DNA from: Acidobacteriota bacterium
GTDB lineage: Bacteria > Acidobacteriota > Terriglobia > Acidiferrales > UBA7541
NCBI GenBank assembly: GCA_013289585.1
Contig: JABCZR010000008.1
Span: 62,001-126,000, forward strand
Direction: 5' to 3'
Length of the DNA: 64,000 bases
The position numbers were made by a program, and so were the translations under genes. The notes beneath the pieces were generated by a model. The model saw only the letters and a list, made by a program, of their open reading frames with translations, did no database searches and was not told the origin of the DNA. Every line of letters begins with the position of its first letter. The stretch's first letter is position 1. Below, in pieces: positions 18,656 through 27,802 of the stretch.

Positions 18656-19216
18656 CTACCTCGGCGCCGGCGTCTGCGCCACCATCACTCCCTGCTTGAA
18701 TTCATCCACCATTTCCGCCTTCAACCGCACTTCCGTCGGCCGCTTCGCCAGCGTCATCTGGTCAATCTTGTCCTGCAGCTTCAACAACGCGAAAAACAGC
18801 CCCTCCGGCCGCGGCGGGCATCCCACCACGTACACATCGACCGGTACGATCTTGTCCACGCCCTGCAGAACTGGATACGCATTGAACGGCCCACCTACAC
18901 TCGAGCACGCTCCCATCGAGATGCACCACTTCGGGTCCGGCATCTGTTCCCATACGCGCTTGAGCACCGGCCCCATCTTCAGCGTCACCGTCCCCGCTAC
19001 GATCATCAAGTCCGCCTGCCGCGGCGAGGGCCGGAACACTTCCGCGCCAAACCGCGCCATATCGAACCGCGAAGTCGTGGAAGCAATCATCTCAATCGCG
19101 CAGCACGCCAGCCCAAACGTCAGCGGCCAAATGGCGCTTTTCCGCGCCCAGTTGAACACGTAGTCCACCGACGTGATCATGAAATTCTTTTCGAACCGCT
19201 GATCCAGTACGCCCAT
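18656..19216 (-). CDS. nuoB: NADH-quinone oxidoreductase subunit B, standing alone
   Basis: NuoB carries the N2 [4Fe-4S] cluster of complex I, the last electron carrier before quinone. All cluster Cys are present: C38/C39 in LACCAIEM, C104 in MGACSSVGG and C133 in [10 protein letters not shown]. Length 186 residues is normal. No nuoA, C or D flanks it; neighbours are an SDR and a Rieske ferredoxin. A good sigma70-type promoter lies 39-67 bases upstream, supporting independent expression. The isolated position is unusual, since nuoB is normally inside a 10-14 gene operon. Confidence 0.95.
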   Translation of the reverse strand: MGVLDQRFEKNFMITSVDYVFNWARKSAIWPLTFGLACCAIEMIASTTSRFDMARFGAEVFRPSPRQADLMIVAGTVTLKMGPVLKRVWEQMPDPKWCISMGACSSVGGPFNAYPVLQGVDKIVPVDVYVVGCPPRPEGLFFALLKLQDKIDQMTLAKRPTEVRLKAEMVDEFKQGVMVAQTPAPR

Positions 19217-19254
19217 AGGCCGCCATTCTCCCGCAGCGCAACCATCTTCCGCGG

Positions 19255-19283
19255 AGTATAGCTTCCGCCTGTACTCTAGTCAA
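19255..19283 (-). promoter_or_regulatory. Predicted sigma70-type promoter of nuoB
   Basis: On the minus strand TTGACT, 17 bases, TATACT. Predicted start of transcription near 19248 leaves a leader of about 30 bases before the nuoB ATG. Confidence 0.7.
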
Positions 19284-19308
19284 AGTATCGTGCGATCGCC
19301 GCGTTTCG

Positions 19309-20133
19309 TTAGTCGCGCGTTAGCTCTTTGTACTTACGCGAAAGGGCTTTCCAATAAGTGCCCGGTCGCAGGCGCTGCAGGATGTCGATCTTGTAGGCGT
19401 CCGAGCCGATCAGGATGCGCGGCTCGCTACGCTCCACGCCACGAAGGATGCGGGCCGCGGCTTCTTCAGGCGTAATCCGGAAAAACTTCTCAAACCGGGC
19501 GATTTTTTCTTCAACATCGGTTCTTTTTACGCCCGCTCCGACGCGTGCACGCCGGGCAATCGCCGTCCGGATTCCCGCCGGGTGCACGCAAGAAACACGC
19601 ACGGGCGTTTCTGCAAGCTCATGCCTCAGGCACTCCGTAAATCCCCGCACCGCGAACTTGCTCGAGGAATACGCCGCTTGCCCCGGTGGCGCGATCAGCC
19701 CATATAAGCTGGAAATATTCACAATATGTGCCCGCTGTTCCCGCTTCAGCATCGGCAGGAAAAACTTCACGCCGTACACCACGCCCCAGAAATTGATGTT
19801 CATCAGCCACCGGAAATCCTCCAGTGAAATCTCTTCGAACATCCCCTCCATCGCCACCCCTGCATTGTTGATCAGCAGCGTCACGCGCCCGTGTTTCTTG
19901 CCGACCTCCTCGGCAAACGCGCTCACTCCTGCTTCCTCGGCGACATTCACCACATGCGTCGTAATCGGCGCCTTCCTGCTTCCAATCGATTGCGCGGTCT
20001 GCGCGAGCCCCGCTTCATCCACATCCGCAATCGCCAGCGCGGACCCCGCCTCCGCCAATCGCTGTGCCAGCGCGCGCCCAATCCCCGAGCCCGCCCCCGT
20101 CACCACCGCCGCCCCACCACTTAGAAATGACAT
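19309..20133 (-). CDS. Short-chain dehydrogenase/reductase
   Basis: A 274-residue classical SDR: cofactor motif TGAGSGIGRALAQRL, NNAGVAMEG, the Ser of NISSLYG and the catalytic YSSSK (Tyr-x-x-x-Lys). The C-terminal region (AAARILRGVERSEPRILIGSDAYKIDILQRL) resembles SDRs annotated as acyl-chain or sterol reductases, but the substrate is not determined. I start at ATG 20133 (MSFLSGGAAVVTGAG); 25 additional in-frame residues upstream lack conservation. Confidence 0.92.
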   Translation of the reverse strand: MSFLSGGAAVVTGAGSGIGRALAQRLAEAGSALAIADVDEAGLAQTAQSIGSRKAPITTHVVNVAEEAGVSAFAEEVGKKHGRVTLLINNAGVAMEGMFEEISLEDFRWLMNINFWGVVYGVKFFLPMLKREQRAHIVNISSLYGLIAPPGQAAYSSSKFAVRGFTECLRHELAETPVRVSCVHPAGIRTAIARRARVGAGVKRTDVEEKIARFEKFFRITPEEAAARILRGVERSEPRILIGSDAYKIDILQRLRPGTYWKALSRKYKELTRD

Positions 20134-20271
20134 TGGAAAACCTCGGTAACTAAACGAATTGCCGCCAGCCACATCGTCACAGCGAAACACTTGCTGCGGC
20201 CCACTCATACCACAGTTCGACCATCGTCACCAGAATTTGGATTTCACCGCTCGGAAGAGAGGAAGAATCTA

Positions 20272-20745
20272 CTACGATTCGGCCGTAACCTGATTGCGCC
20301 CGGCGCGCTTTCCGCTGTACGGGGCCTTATCGGCCTGCTTGACCAGTTGGCAGAATTCCGGAGGCTCCTTGCCCTGGAATCCGGCGATCCCGAAGCTCGC
20401 CATTACTGAAACAACATTTCCTCCAAACGAAAATTTCAGCGCCGCAAATTGTGCGCGCAGCCTTTCCACTGTCAGCCTTGTGCTCTTCTCGTCCAGATGC
20501 GTCATCACCAGTAGAAACTCATCCCCGCCCATCCGCCCGCTGAGGTCCGATGCTCGCGCGTTTTCTCGCAGCATTTCCCCGAATTTCTGCAGCACCTGGT
20601 CGCCCGCCGGATCGAATGGTTTGGTCAGGTAATCGTCAGCGCCCGCCGCCAATTCTTTCACCACGTTGTCCTTCTCCGAAATGCTTGTCACCACGATGAT
20701 GTAGGTATACAGGCGCTGCGCATCCCCGCGAATGCGCTCGCACAG
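20272..20745 (-). pseudogene. Decayed receiver-GGDEF regulator
   Basis: The frame right after the methyltransferase stop reads as the C-terminal half of a response-regulator receiver (LCERIRGDAQRLYTYIIVV, then AAGADDYLTKPFD) joined directly to the second half of a diguanylate cyclase domain (GDQVLQKFGEMLREN, GRMGGDEFLLV, KRAGRNQV). Missing are the receiver N-terminus with its phosphorylated Asp, the linker and the DxLTGLxNR start of the GGDEF domain. The junction looks like an internal deletion at PAGD. The GGDEF signature itself survives, but the protein lacks about half of each domain, so it is probably inactive. Confidence 0.8.
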
Positions 20746-21432
20746 CTACTTGGTGCCGCACACCAGCAACGCGCCTTCGGACTTGAACGCGCGCAGTTGC
20801 GCCGCATCGCGGAACCATCTTCCGGTGTAAACATCCGGAGAAGGCGAGCCGTCCACGATTCGTTCATGCGCCACGTTCGAAAAACCTGCGCTTCGAAACA
20901 GCTCCGCCCACTCCTCCGAGGAAAGCAGCCGCGTGGGCACGGCCAGCAGATCGCCCCACTGGTGACAATGGGGATTGTCGCGATAGTAGTTAATCACAAT
21001 CCACGCGGACCCGCCGTCGTGCAGTACCCGAAGAATATCTTTGATTCCCGCTGCAAGATCGGGCCAGTAGAAAGAAGATTCCACCGAAATCACATGAGAG
21101 AAAAAATGCGGTTGCCACGGTATTTCCGCCACTTCTCCCGTCACAAACATCAAATTGCCGAAGTCCAAGCTCGCGCGCCGCGCGTGACGGATCATCTCGT
21201 CCGAGATGTCCATCCCCACTACGCGCCCCTCGGGCACCAGTTTCGCCAGCCGCCGCGAAAGCCACCCAGCCCCGCATCCCACGTCCAGCACGTTGTCCGT
21301 TGGCGCCAGCCGCATCTTCTCCAGCACCGGCAGCGTGATGGGCAGGTGCTCCTGCTCCATCCCCTCCCCGCGCCCCGCCTCCGCCCAGCGGTCAAACTCC
21401 TCGCGAAGAGAATCTCTTGAATCCAAGGGCAT
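20746..21432 (-). CDS. Class I SAM-dependent methyltransferase
   Basis: A 228-residue Rossmann-fold methyltransferase with motif I NVLDVGCGAGWLSRRLAKLVPEGRVVGMDISDEMIRHAR, an acidic motif II, and ILRVLHDGGSAWIVINYY. The family resembles UbiE/Methyltransf_11 types that act on small molecules; the substrate is unknown. The stop of the upstream aspartic-protease-like gene (21435) nearly abuts its start... in reading order that gene precedes it by 2 bases, so the pair is probably co-transcribed. Confidence 0.9.
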   Translation of the reverse strand: MPLDSRDSLREEFDRWAEAGRGEGMEQEHLPITLPVLEKMRLAPTDNVLDVGCGAGWLSRRLAKLVPEGRVVGMDISDEMIRHARRASLDFGNLMFVTGEVAEIPWQPHFFSHVISVESSFYWPDLAAGIKDILRVLHDGGSAWIVINYYRDNPHCHQWGDLLAVPTRLLSSEEWAELFRSAGFSNVAHERIVDGSPSPDVYTGRWFRDAAQLRAFKSEGALLVCGTK

Positions 21433-21434
21433 TT

Positions 21435-21794
21435 TCAGAGGGCGAGCAGATCTCGAGGAACTAATCTTTTTGCCACCAGATCAACCAGGAACCCCAGTCC
21501 CTCAAGTGCCGTTGCGCCCAGCACCGCGGCCTCACCAGGCTCTCCGAAGGCCACTTGCACCGGAGCCTTTCTACCGTCAAAAGTTAAAAGGACGGCTGTA
21601 ACGTCTCGTTCCAGACGTCGGCCATCCGCCAAGGAAAACGGCAGCCGCGAAAAAGCAGCTACGCCCAGCCTCTGGAGAATTTCCCGCGGGATCCAAGACA
21701 GTGTCGCTCCGGTCTCCACAAGCAAGGAGACTTCCTCCGTCTGGCCCGGAACCGCCACATTCGCCAATTCCACCGTTACATCGAACATTCCCAT
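21435..21794 (-). CDS. Retropepsin-like clan AA protein with altered active site
   Basis: A 119-residue single-domain protein matching small bacterial clan AA aspartic proteases: FDVTVELANV at the start, LLVETGATLSWIPREILQRLGV, then LADGRRLERDVTAVLLTFDG and AVLGATALEGLGFLVDLVAKRLV (the second hydrophobic-hydrophobic-Gly signature). The motif that normally reads DTGA or DSGA here reads ETGA (GAG codon), so the catalytic Asp is replaced by Glu. Activity is therefore doubtful; a binding role is possible. It lies 21 bases downstream of thiC and 2 bases upstream of the methyltransferase. Confidence 0.82.
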   Translation of the reverse strand: MGMFDVTVELANVAVPGQTEEVSLLVETGATLSWIPREILQRLGVAAFSRLPFSLADGRRLERDVTAVLLTFDGRKAPVQVAFGEPGEAAVLGATALEGLGFLVDLVAKRLVPRDLLAL

Positions 21795-21815
21795 CGTACA
21801 TCTCCAACCAAGTTG

Positions 21816-23240
<1,425 letters not shown>

Positions 23241-23255
23241 TCAGAAGCCGCGACC

Positions 23256-23355
23256 CGTGCCGCCACAATGCTTATCCTTCGGCACGCAGTCTCCGGTATG
23301 AAGTCGAATTATGGCACCCGGTGAAGGGTGCCGCAACTTGCGGCAACGCGACTTC
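23256..23355. other. Structured, unassigned region upstream of thiC
   Basis: Several perfect inverted repeats nest in 100 bases: CGTGCCG (23256) with CGGCACG (23280); GAAGTCG (23300) with CGACTTC (23349), enclosing GGCACCC (23313) with GGGTGCC (23326) and GCCGC (23330) with GCGGC (23340). The last two overlap by three bases and so are mutually exclusive. This could be a thiC leader RNA or a regulator-binding region. It does not match the TPP aptamer (no CUGAGA, no GAUCUGGxUAAU). The remainder of the 23232-23642 gap shows no gene. Confidence 0.5.
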
Positions 23356-23642
23356 GTTTCCCCATCTGGAACTCTCCCCGATCACTATTTCCAAAATGGT
23401 TGAGGAACGCTTTCCCCGAAGCGCTACCTCTTCGCTGCGTCTTCTCGCTGGCGTCCTAACAGCATCGCTCAAGAATAGGAAATGGGGTGAAAGAGAAGAC
23501 TTCCTCGATGTACCTACGCTGCTCGCCTCGGGCCGCTTCTCCCATTACTTGGCAACTCAATTGCCCCTGGATTTGCGCCCGCTTCGACTTTCTTGGGAAT
23601 CGAAGGTCTAAAACGCTCTTGCATCGGCAAGAAGGAGTTCCC

Positions 23643-24139
23643 ATGAATGTTCTACCCGTTGCTGCCTGGCAACTCTTGCAGCGATGTTTGCCGCGCGCGC
23701 CGCAATGGCGCAAGACACTTCACCGGATTCACGACCAGATATCCCAGTGCTTCTTCTCGAATCAAAGAATCCGAATTCCTCGCCGCGACCGCCCGAACCA
23801 AACCCACTTCAGCCAAAACCCAAATCCACCACCATCAATTTTTCCAAAACTAGACTCATCCTCTTCAGCGCCGCCGTATACGCCGCTAGCATCGCCGACA
23901 TGCATCAGACCCTTGATGTAAGAAAAAACTACTGGTGGCATGAAACCGATCCACTGGCAAAGCCCCTCGTCCGTCTCCCCACACCCGCGTACTACGCCAC
24001 CGGCCTGGCTATGGCTACCGGCGTGAACTGGCTCAGTTGGAAAATGGCCCGCTCGCATCGCTGGCACAAGCTAGCGCCCCTACCACAGATTTTCTCCATC
24101 ACCGGCAATCTCTACGGTTTTCATTCCAATCGCTTCTGA
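23643..24139 (+). pseudogene. Small exported/membrane protein, apparently frameshifted near its start
   Basis: AAGGAG lies 8 bases before ATG 23643, which opens MNVLPVA. The frame that carries the rest of the protein is shifted: inserting one base near 23663 would give a good signal peptide, MNVLPVA-x-LATLAAMF followed by AARAAMAQD. The shifted frame then continues through a proline-rich segment, a hydrophobic helix (LILFSAAVYAASIAD), DVRKNYWWHETDPLAKPLV, a second helix (YYATGLAMATGVNWLSW) and RSHRWHKLAPLPQIF to a stop at 24139. An internal ATG at 23684 could rescue a shorter form but lacks a ribosome site. The family is not recognised. Either a real mutation or a sequencing error. Confidence 0.65.
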
Positions 24140-24216
24140 CCCGAGCGCTCCGCCGAGCGCTTTCGCACCTCGTGCTGATTTGCTTCTGCGCCGCGAATTC
24201 TTGTCAAAATTAGCAC

Positions 24217-24246
24217 TTGACATGTGGCGAAACAAAAGCGAATATT
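24217..24246 (+). promoter_or_regulatory. Predicted recQ promoter
   Basis: TTGACA at 24217-24222, an 18-base spacer and AATATT at 24241-24246. The position would place the transcript start around 24253, about 30 bases before the TTG chosen for recQ. It also explains why the open frame from 24217 is not coding at its 5' end. Confidence 0.55.
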
Positions 24247-24282
24247 GCCTCGCCCTCTCCTCACTGGGCTAAGGAGTTCTAC

Positions 24283-26238
24283 TTGTCGGCCGCGCCCTCC
24301 CTCGCTACCCAAAGCCGCGAAGACTCCTCCTCGAACTGCACCGCTTCCCCAATCCACCAGGCCTTGCATCGCTATTGGGGCTACGAGACCTTCCGTCCTG
24401 GCCAGGAAGCCATCGTTCGCAGCCTCATCGCCGGCCGCGACGCCTGCGTCATCATGCCCACCGGCGGCGGCAAGTCCCTCTGCTACCAGCTTCCCGCCGT
24501 CCTCGACGCCCGCACCGCTATCGTGATCTCCCCGCTTATCGCCCTCATGCAGGACCAGGTTGCGCAGCTTCTCCAAATGGGCATTTCCGCCGCTTGCTTG
24601 AACGCCGCCACTCCTCCGGAAGACCGCGCCCACATCCTCCAGCAAGCCGCCACAGGCAAATACCAGCTCCTTTATCTTTCACCCGAGCGCGTCGCCCTTG
24701 GCAACACCGTCGACTGGCTCAAGAGCCTCCCTATCTCCTTCTTCGCCATCGACGAAGCCCATTGCATCTCCGAGTGGGGCCACGAATTCCGCCCCGAATA
24801 TCGCCAGCTCAGCCGCCTGCGCGAAATCTTTCCCGACCGACCCATCGCCGCCTTCACCGCCAGCGCCACCAAACGCGTGCGCGGCGACATCATCGAACAG
24901 CTGCGCCTCCGCGATCCCCATAAACACATCGCCAGCTTCCGGCGCCCCAATCTCCGCTACATCGTCCGCCAGTCCAACGCGCGCACCCAGGACGAACTCC
25001 TCCTCCGCGCCGTGAAGCGAGTCTCCTGCGGCAGCGTCATCGTCTACGCTCCCACCATCGCCCGCGTCGGCGAAACCGTCGACCTCCTCGAGGAAAACGG
25101 CATCGCCGCCATCGGCTATCACGGCCAGATGGAATCCCGCGCCCGCCGCGAAAACCAGGAAAAATGGATGGCCGACGAAGTCCGCATTCTGGTCGGCACC
25201 ATGGCCTTCGGCCTCGGCATCAATAAGCCCGCCGTGCGCGCCGTCATCCATCTCGCTCTCCCGAAAAGCGTCGAACAGTATTATCAGGAAGCAGGCCGCG
25301 CCGGGCGTGATGGTCTCCCTGCCGATTGTTTCCTCTTTTGGCAGAAAAAAGACACTGGCTTGCACACCTATTTCATCGGAAAAATTGAAGATCGCGCCGA
25401 GCGCGAACGCGCCTGGGATCGCTATCACGAGGTCGAACGCTTCGTGGACTCCCACAGCTGTCGCCAGCGCCACATCTGCCAGCACTTCGGCGAAATTCCC
25501 AAATGGGATTCCTGCGGCAATTGCGACGCTTGCGCCGCGGCTCCCAGCTGGCTGGAAATCGAACTCCACTCACCTCGAAATAAACGCAGTGCGCAGCGCA
25601 GAGTGGCGACAACTCGTCCGGCCCCGCCGCCTACAGAAGTGCAGCGGGATCCGACACTGCTCGCTAACTCCTCCGTGGATCGAGAGTTGAATGACTATTT
25701 TCGGGAGTGGCGGCGGAATACCGCCAGGGAGAAGGGAGTTTCCGCCTTCGTCATCCTCCACGATACTGCTCTCGAGGATTTGTGTCTCGTCGAACCATCA
25801 AACTTGAAGGAGTTGCGTCGCGTGTCCGGCTTCGGCGAAAAGAAAGTCGAAATGTACGGCCAGGAGATTCTCGACGCCCTCCGCCGCTTCCGCGACGGCC
25901 AACGTGCCACCAACGATGGCAAACCAAAAGTCTCGTCCCCCGCGAAGGAGACTCTCCGTCTCCTCGAAGCAGGCCGCACTTTCGAAGAGATCGCTCAAAT
26001 CCGCGAGCGCACGTTGCGGGCCGTCGTATCCCTCGTCGCCGACCTCATCGAACGCGGAGAAACCATCTTTCAACCTAACTGGCTATCCCCCGAGCGCTAC
26101 AACCAGATCACCGCCGCTTGCCGCCAGCTCGGCATGGACCGCCTCAAGCCCCTCAAAGAAGCCCTCCCTCCCGAAATCCCCTACGAAGAAATCCGCCTCG
26201 TCGTCGCCCACCTCCGCACCCCATCCGCATCTCGATAG
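24283..26238 (+). CDS. recQ: RecQ-family ATP-dependent DNA helicase
   Basis: A 3'-5' DNA helicase for recombination and fork repair. Motifs in order: motif 0 (YETFRPGQEAIV), Walker A MPTGGGKSLCYQLP, DEAH as IDEAHCISEWGHEFRPEY, FTASAT, VIVYAPT, TMAFGLGINKPAVR and QEAGRAGRDG. A zinc-binding Cys set follows (CRQRHICQHFGE and CGNCDAC), then an HRDC domain and a C-terminal helical domain with SSPAKETLRLLEAGRTFEEIA. I start at TTG 24283 because AAGGAG lies exactly 6 bases before it; the more upstream TTG at 24217 overlaps a promoter hexamer. Length 651 residues. Confidence 0.95.
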   Translation: MSAAPSLATQSREDSSSNCTASPIHQALHRYWGYETFRPGQEAIVRSLIAGRDACVIMPTGGGKSLCYQLPAVLDARTAIVISPLIALMQDQVAQLLQMGISAACLNAATPPEDRAHILQQAATGKYQLLYLSPERVALGNTVDWLKSLPISFFAIDEAHCISEWGHEFRPEYRQLSRLREIFPDRPIAAFTASATKRVRGDIIEQLRLRDPHKHIASFRRPNLRYIVRQSNARTQDELLLRAVKRVSCGSVIVYAPTIARVGETVDLLEENGIAAIGYHGQMESRARRENQEKWMADEVRILVGTMAFGLGINKPAVRAVIHLALPKSVEQYYQEAGRAGRDGLPADCFLFWQKKDTGLHTYFIGKIEDRAERERAWDRYHEVERFVDSHSCRQRHICQHFGEIPKWDSCGNCDACAAAPSWLEIELHSPRNKRSAQRRVATTRPAPPPTEVQRDPTLLANSSVDRELNDYFREWRRNTAREKGVSAFVILHDTALEDLCLVEPSNLKELRRVSGFGEKKVEMYGQEILDALRRFRDGQRATNDGKPKVSSPAKETLRLLEAGRTFEEIAQIRERTLRAVVSLVADLIERGETIFQPNWLSPERYNQITAACRQLGMDRLKPLKEALPPEIPYEEIRLVVAHLRTPSASR

Positions 26239-26271
26239 AACAGCGCGACCGCACCGGTGCCGAAGTTCTCC

Positions 26272-26297
26272 TGTAGTGGCGGGTCTTCAGACCCGCG
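26272..26297 (+). repeat. GTAG-headed palindrome, type 2, copy 1
   Basis: GCGGGTC-TTCA-GACCCGC, a 7-bp stem headed by TGTAGTG. A 26-base identical copy in the opposite orientation lies at 36629. It sits between recQ and the toxin-antitoxin promoter. Confidence 0.85.
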
Positions 26298-26406
26298 ATT
26301 TTAGAGGCCCGTGCACTCCAGTCGGCTTTCGTGGCACAGCCAACCCGGTTCTCGACTCTGTACGCGGCCCGTTCAAACCGGCTTCACAGGCTCTTCAGTA
26401 CTCGCA

Positions 26407-26440
26407 TGCCATTTGGCACAAAATAATTGACATCATGGCA
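26407..26440 (+). promoter_or_regulatory. Possible operator of the toxin-antitoxin unit
   Basis: TGCCA-TT-TGGCA forms an inverted repeat at 26407-26418, and a further TGGCA half-site lies at 26436-26440 within the promoter spacer. The location fits autoregulation by the Xre-type antitoxin; binding is inferred. Confidence 0.45.
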
Positions 26441-26455
26441 GAGTAGTTCTATTCT
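26427..26455 (+). promoter_or_regulatory. Predicted toxin-antitoxin promoter
   Basis: TTGACA, exactly 17 bases, TATTCT. The -10 hexamer ends one base before ATG 26456, so transcription should begin near 26462, where a second in-frame ATG lies. Confidence 0.75.
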
Positions 26456-26929
26456 ATGTCTATGGAAAGGCGCATCGCACGCAAACAGCCACCCTCAGCC
26501 TCGGGCCGCTCGGCCGGGTATAGAACCGCCGGCGCCAGCCTCGGTTTGGCTGTAGCCTCGACCCCCCATCTCATCCGCGAGCTCCGCAGGGGGCTTCCTT
26601 TTCGCGCTCTTGAATTCCTTTCCTCCGAAAGCGGCATTCCCATCAACGAACTCGCGGACCTCGTCGGAATCCCTCCCCGCACCTTGGCTCGCCGCAAGGT
26701 TTCCGGCCGGCTGGCTCCCGCGGAATCCGAACGCCTCCTGCGCATCTCCCGCATCTTTGAGCTTGCCGTCGCCCTGTTCCATGGCGTCGGAGCCGATGCC
26801 CTTGCCTGGCTCCGCAGTCCCCGCCGCATCTTTGCCGGTTCCACTCCATTGGCTTACTCCGCCACGGAACTCGGCGCGCGCGAGGTCGAAACTCTGATCG
26901 GCCAGCTTGAGCACGGCGTCTTTCCGTGA
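26456..26929 (+). CDS. Xre/MbcA/ParS-type antitoxin
   Basis: A 157-residue antitoxin of the RES-Xre class. An N-terminal Xre-like helix-turn-helix (FLSSESGIPINELADLVGIPPRTLARRKVSGRLAPAESERLLRISRI) is followed by the DUF2384 toxin-binding domain (FELAVALFHGVGADALAWLRSPRRIFAGSTPLAYSATELGAREVETLI) that plugs the toxin's NAD pocket in known pairs. The frame starts at ATG 26456, but the promoter -10 ends at 26455, so translation more likely begins at ATG 26462 (MERRIARKQ) on a leaderless mRNA. The toxin gene follows 16 bases after the stop. Confidence 0.93.
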   Translation: MSMERRIARKQPPSASGRSAGYRTAGASLGLAVASTPHLIRELRRGLPFRALEFLSSESGIPINELADLVGIPPRTLARRKVSGRLAPAESERLLRISRIFELAVALFHGVGADALAWLRSPRRIFAGSTPLAYSATELGAREVETLIGQLEHGVFP

Positions 26930-26945
26930 GCCTGGCACTTCTGGC

Positions 26946-27410
26946 ATGAGCACCGTCGCCTGGCGAATCGTCCTTCGCCGCTTCGCCAAGTCTGCTTTCA
27001 CCGGCGAAGGCGCGCGCCTCTTCGGTGGCCGCTGGAACTCTCCCGGACGGCCCGTCGTCTACACCGCCCAATCCCAGGCGCTCGCCGCCCTCGAAATCCT
27101 CGTCCATCTCGATTCCGAAAAACTCCTCCGCCACTATCTCGCCATTCCTGTCACGATTCCGCCGCACCTCATCGAACACCTCTCCCCGTCTTCTCTTCCA
27201 AAAAATTGGCGCGCCTATCCTGCCCCACGCAGCACTCACGCCATCGGCGACTCCTGGCTCTCGCGCGCCTCCTCTCCGGCCCTCCAAGTCCCCAGCGTCG
27301 TCATCCCCTCCGAATCCAATTTTCTCCTCAATCCCGCCCACCCCCAGTTCGCCAAGCTCCGCCTCGGCAAGCCTGTCCCCTTCCGGTTCGACCCTCGCCT
27401 AACTCGGTGA
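26946..27410 (+). CDS. RES-domain toxin (NAD-degrading)
   Basis: A 154-residue RES toxin; characterised homologues degrade NAD+. The signature residues are present: Arg in AWRIVLRR, the Arg-Gly-Gly-Arg-Trp-Asn core (GGRWNSPGRPVVYTAQSQALAALEILVHL, with the conserved Tyr and Glu), and the Ser region VPSVVIPSESNFLLNPAHP ending in PFRFDPRL. I start at ATG 26946 (MSTVAWRI); a TTG 39 bases upstream would overlap the antitoxin. Translation is probably coupled to the antitoxin, since no clear ribosome site precedes this ATG. Confidence 0.93.
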   Translation: MSTVAWRIVLRRFAKSAFTGEGARLFGGRWNSPGRPVVYTAQSQALAALEILVHLDSEKLLRHYLAIPVTIPPHLIEHLSPSSLPKNWRAYPAPRSTHAIGDSWLSRASSPALQVPSVVIPSESNFLLNPAHPQFAKLRLGKPVPFRFDPRLTR

Positions 27411-27484
27411 TCGTGGCGATGACAACGATTGCAGCTATCCCTTCCCTCCTATCGCGCAGCAGACAAAGAGCTTACAAGTAATCC

Positions 27485-27512
27485 TTGACTAACTGTACCG
27501 ATATGGTATACT
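27485..27512 (+). promoter_or_regulatory. Predicted promoter of the APC permease gene
   Basis: TTGACT, 16 bases, TATACT, with a TACC-GATAT-GGTA inverted repeat in the spacer and -10. The start of transcription would leave a leader of about 280 bases that contains the repeat units at 27673-27731. The 27411-27802 gap otherwise shows no gene. Confidence 0.6.
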
Positions 27513-27672
27513 TCTTGTGTTGCCTAGGCGCCGATCTTAGGTGCTGCCTCCGATGGCCGCCTGCCAGGAAGTCCTTCTAACTCATCCAAACTCTTCCCAT
27601 CCCAGACCGTTACTCTCTTGCCGACAGAGCGTCCCCATAAGTCCTTCAGCTGCAACGCTTATGGATTACGCC

Positions 27673-27731
27673 GCAAGTATTGCAAACAAAAGACTTACAG
27701 AAAAACTAAGCCCTTTAAATGCAACACTTAC
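27673..27731. repeat. Repeat units of the AAGTGTTGATTC family, locus 1
   Basis: One direct unit (GCAAGTATTGCAAACAAAAG..., 27673-27698) and one inverted unit (complement begins GTAAGTGTTGCATTTAAAGG, 27705-27731), with a partial third at about 27645. A G-run (GGGGTGGGGGG, 27740-27750) follows. The same family and an adjacent C-run occur at 51128-51243. Confidence 0.65.
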
Positions 27732-27802
27732 AAAAAACTGGGGTGGGGGGCCCCTCCTGTCAACGTTCAGCGCGCACGATTCAGGTGCGGACAAAACCCA
27801 GA

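Noticed and set aside
23321-23611. 96-codon plus-strand ORF in the thiC-recQ gap
   Set aside because: No ribosome site, no protein-like hydrophobic pattern, and it overlaps the inverted-repeat region.
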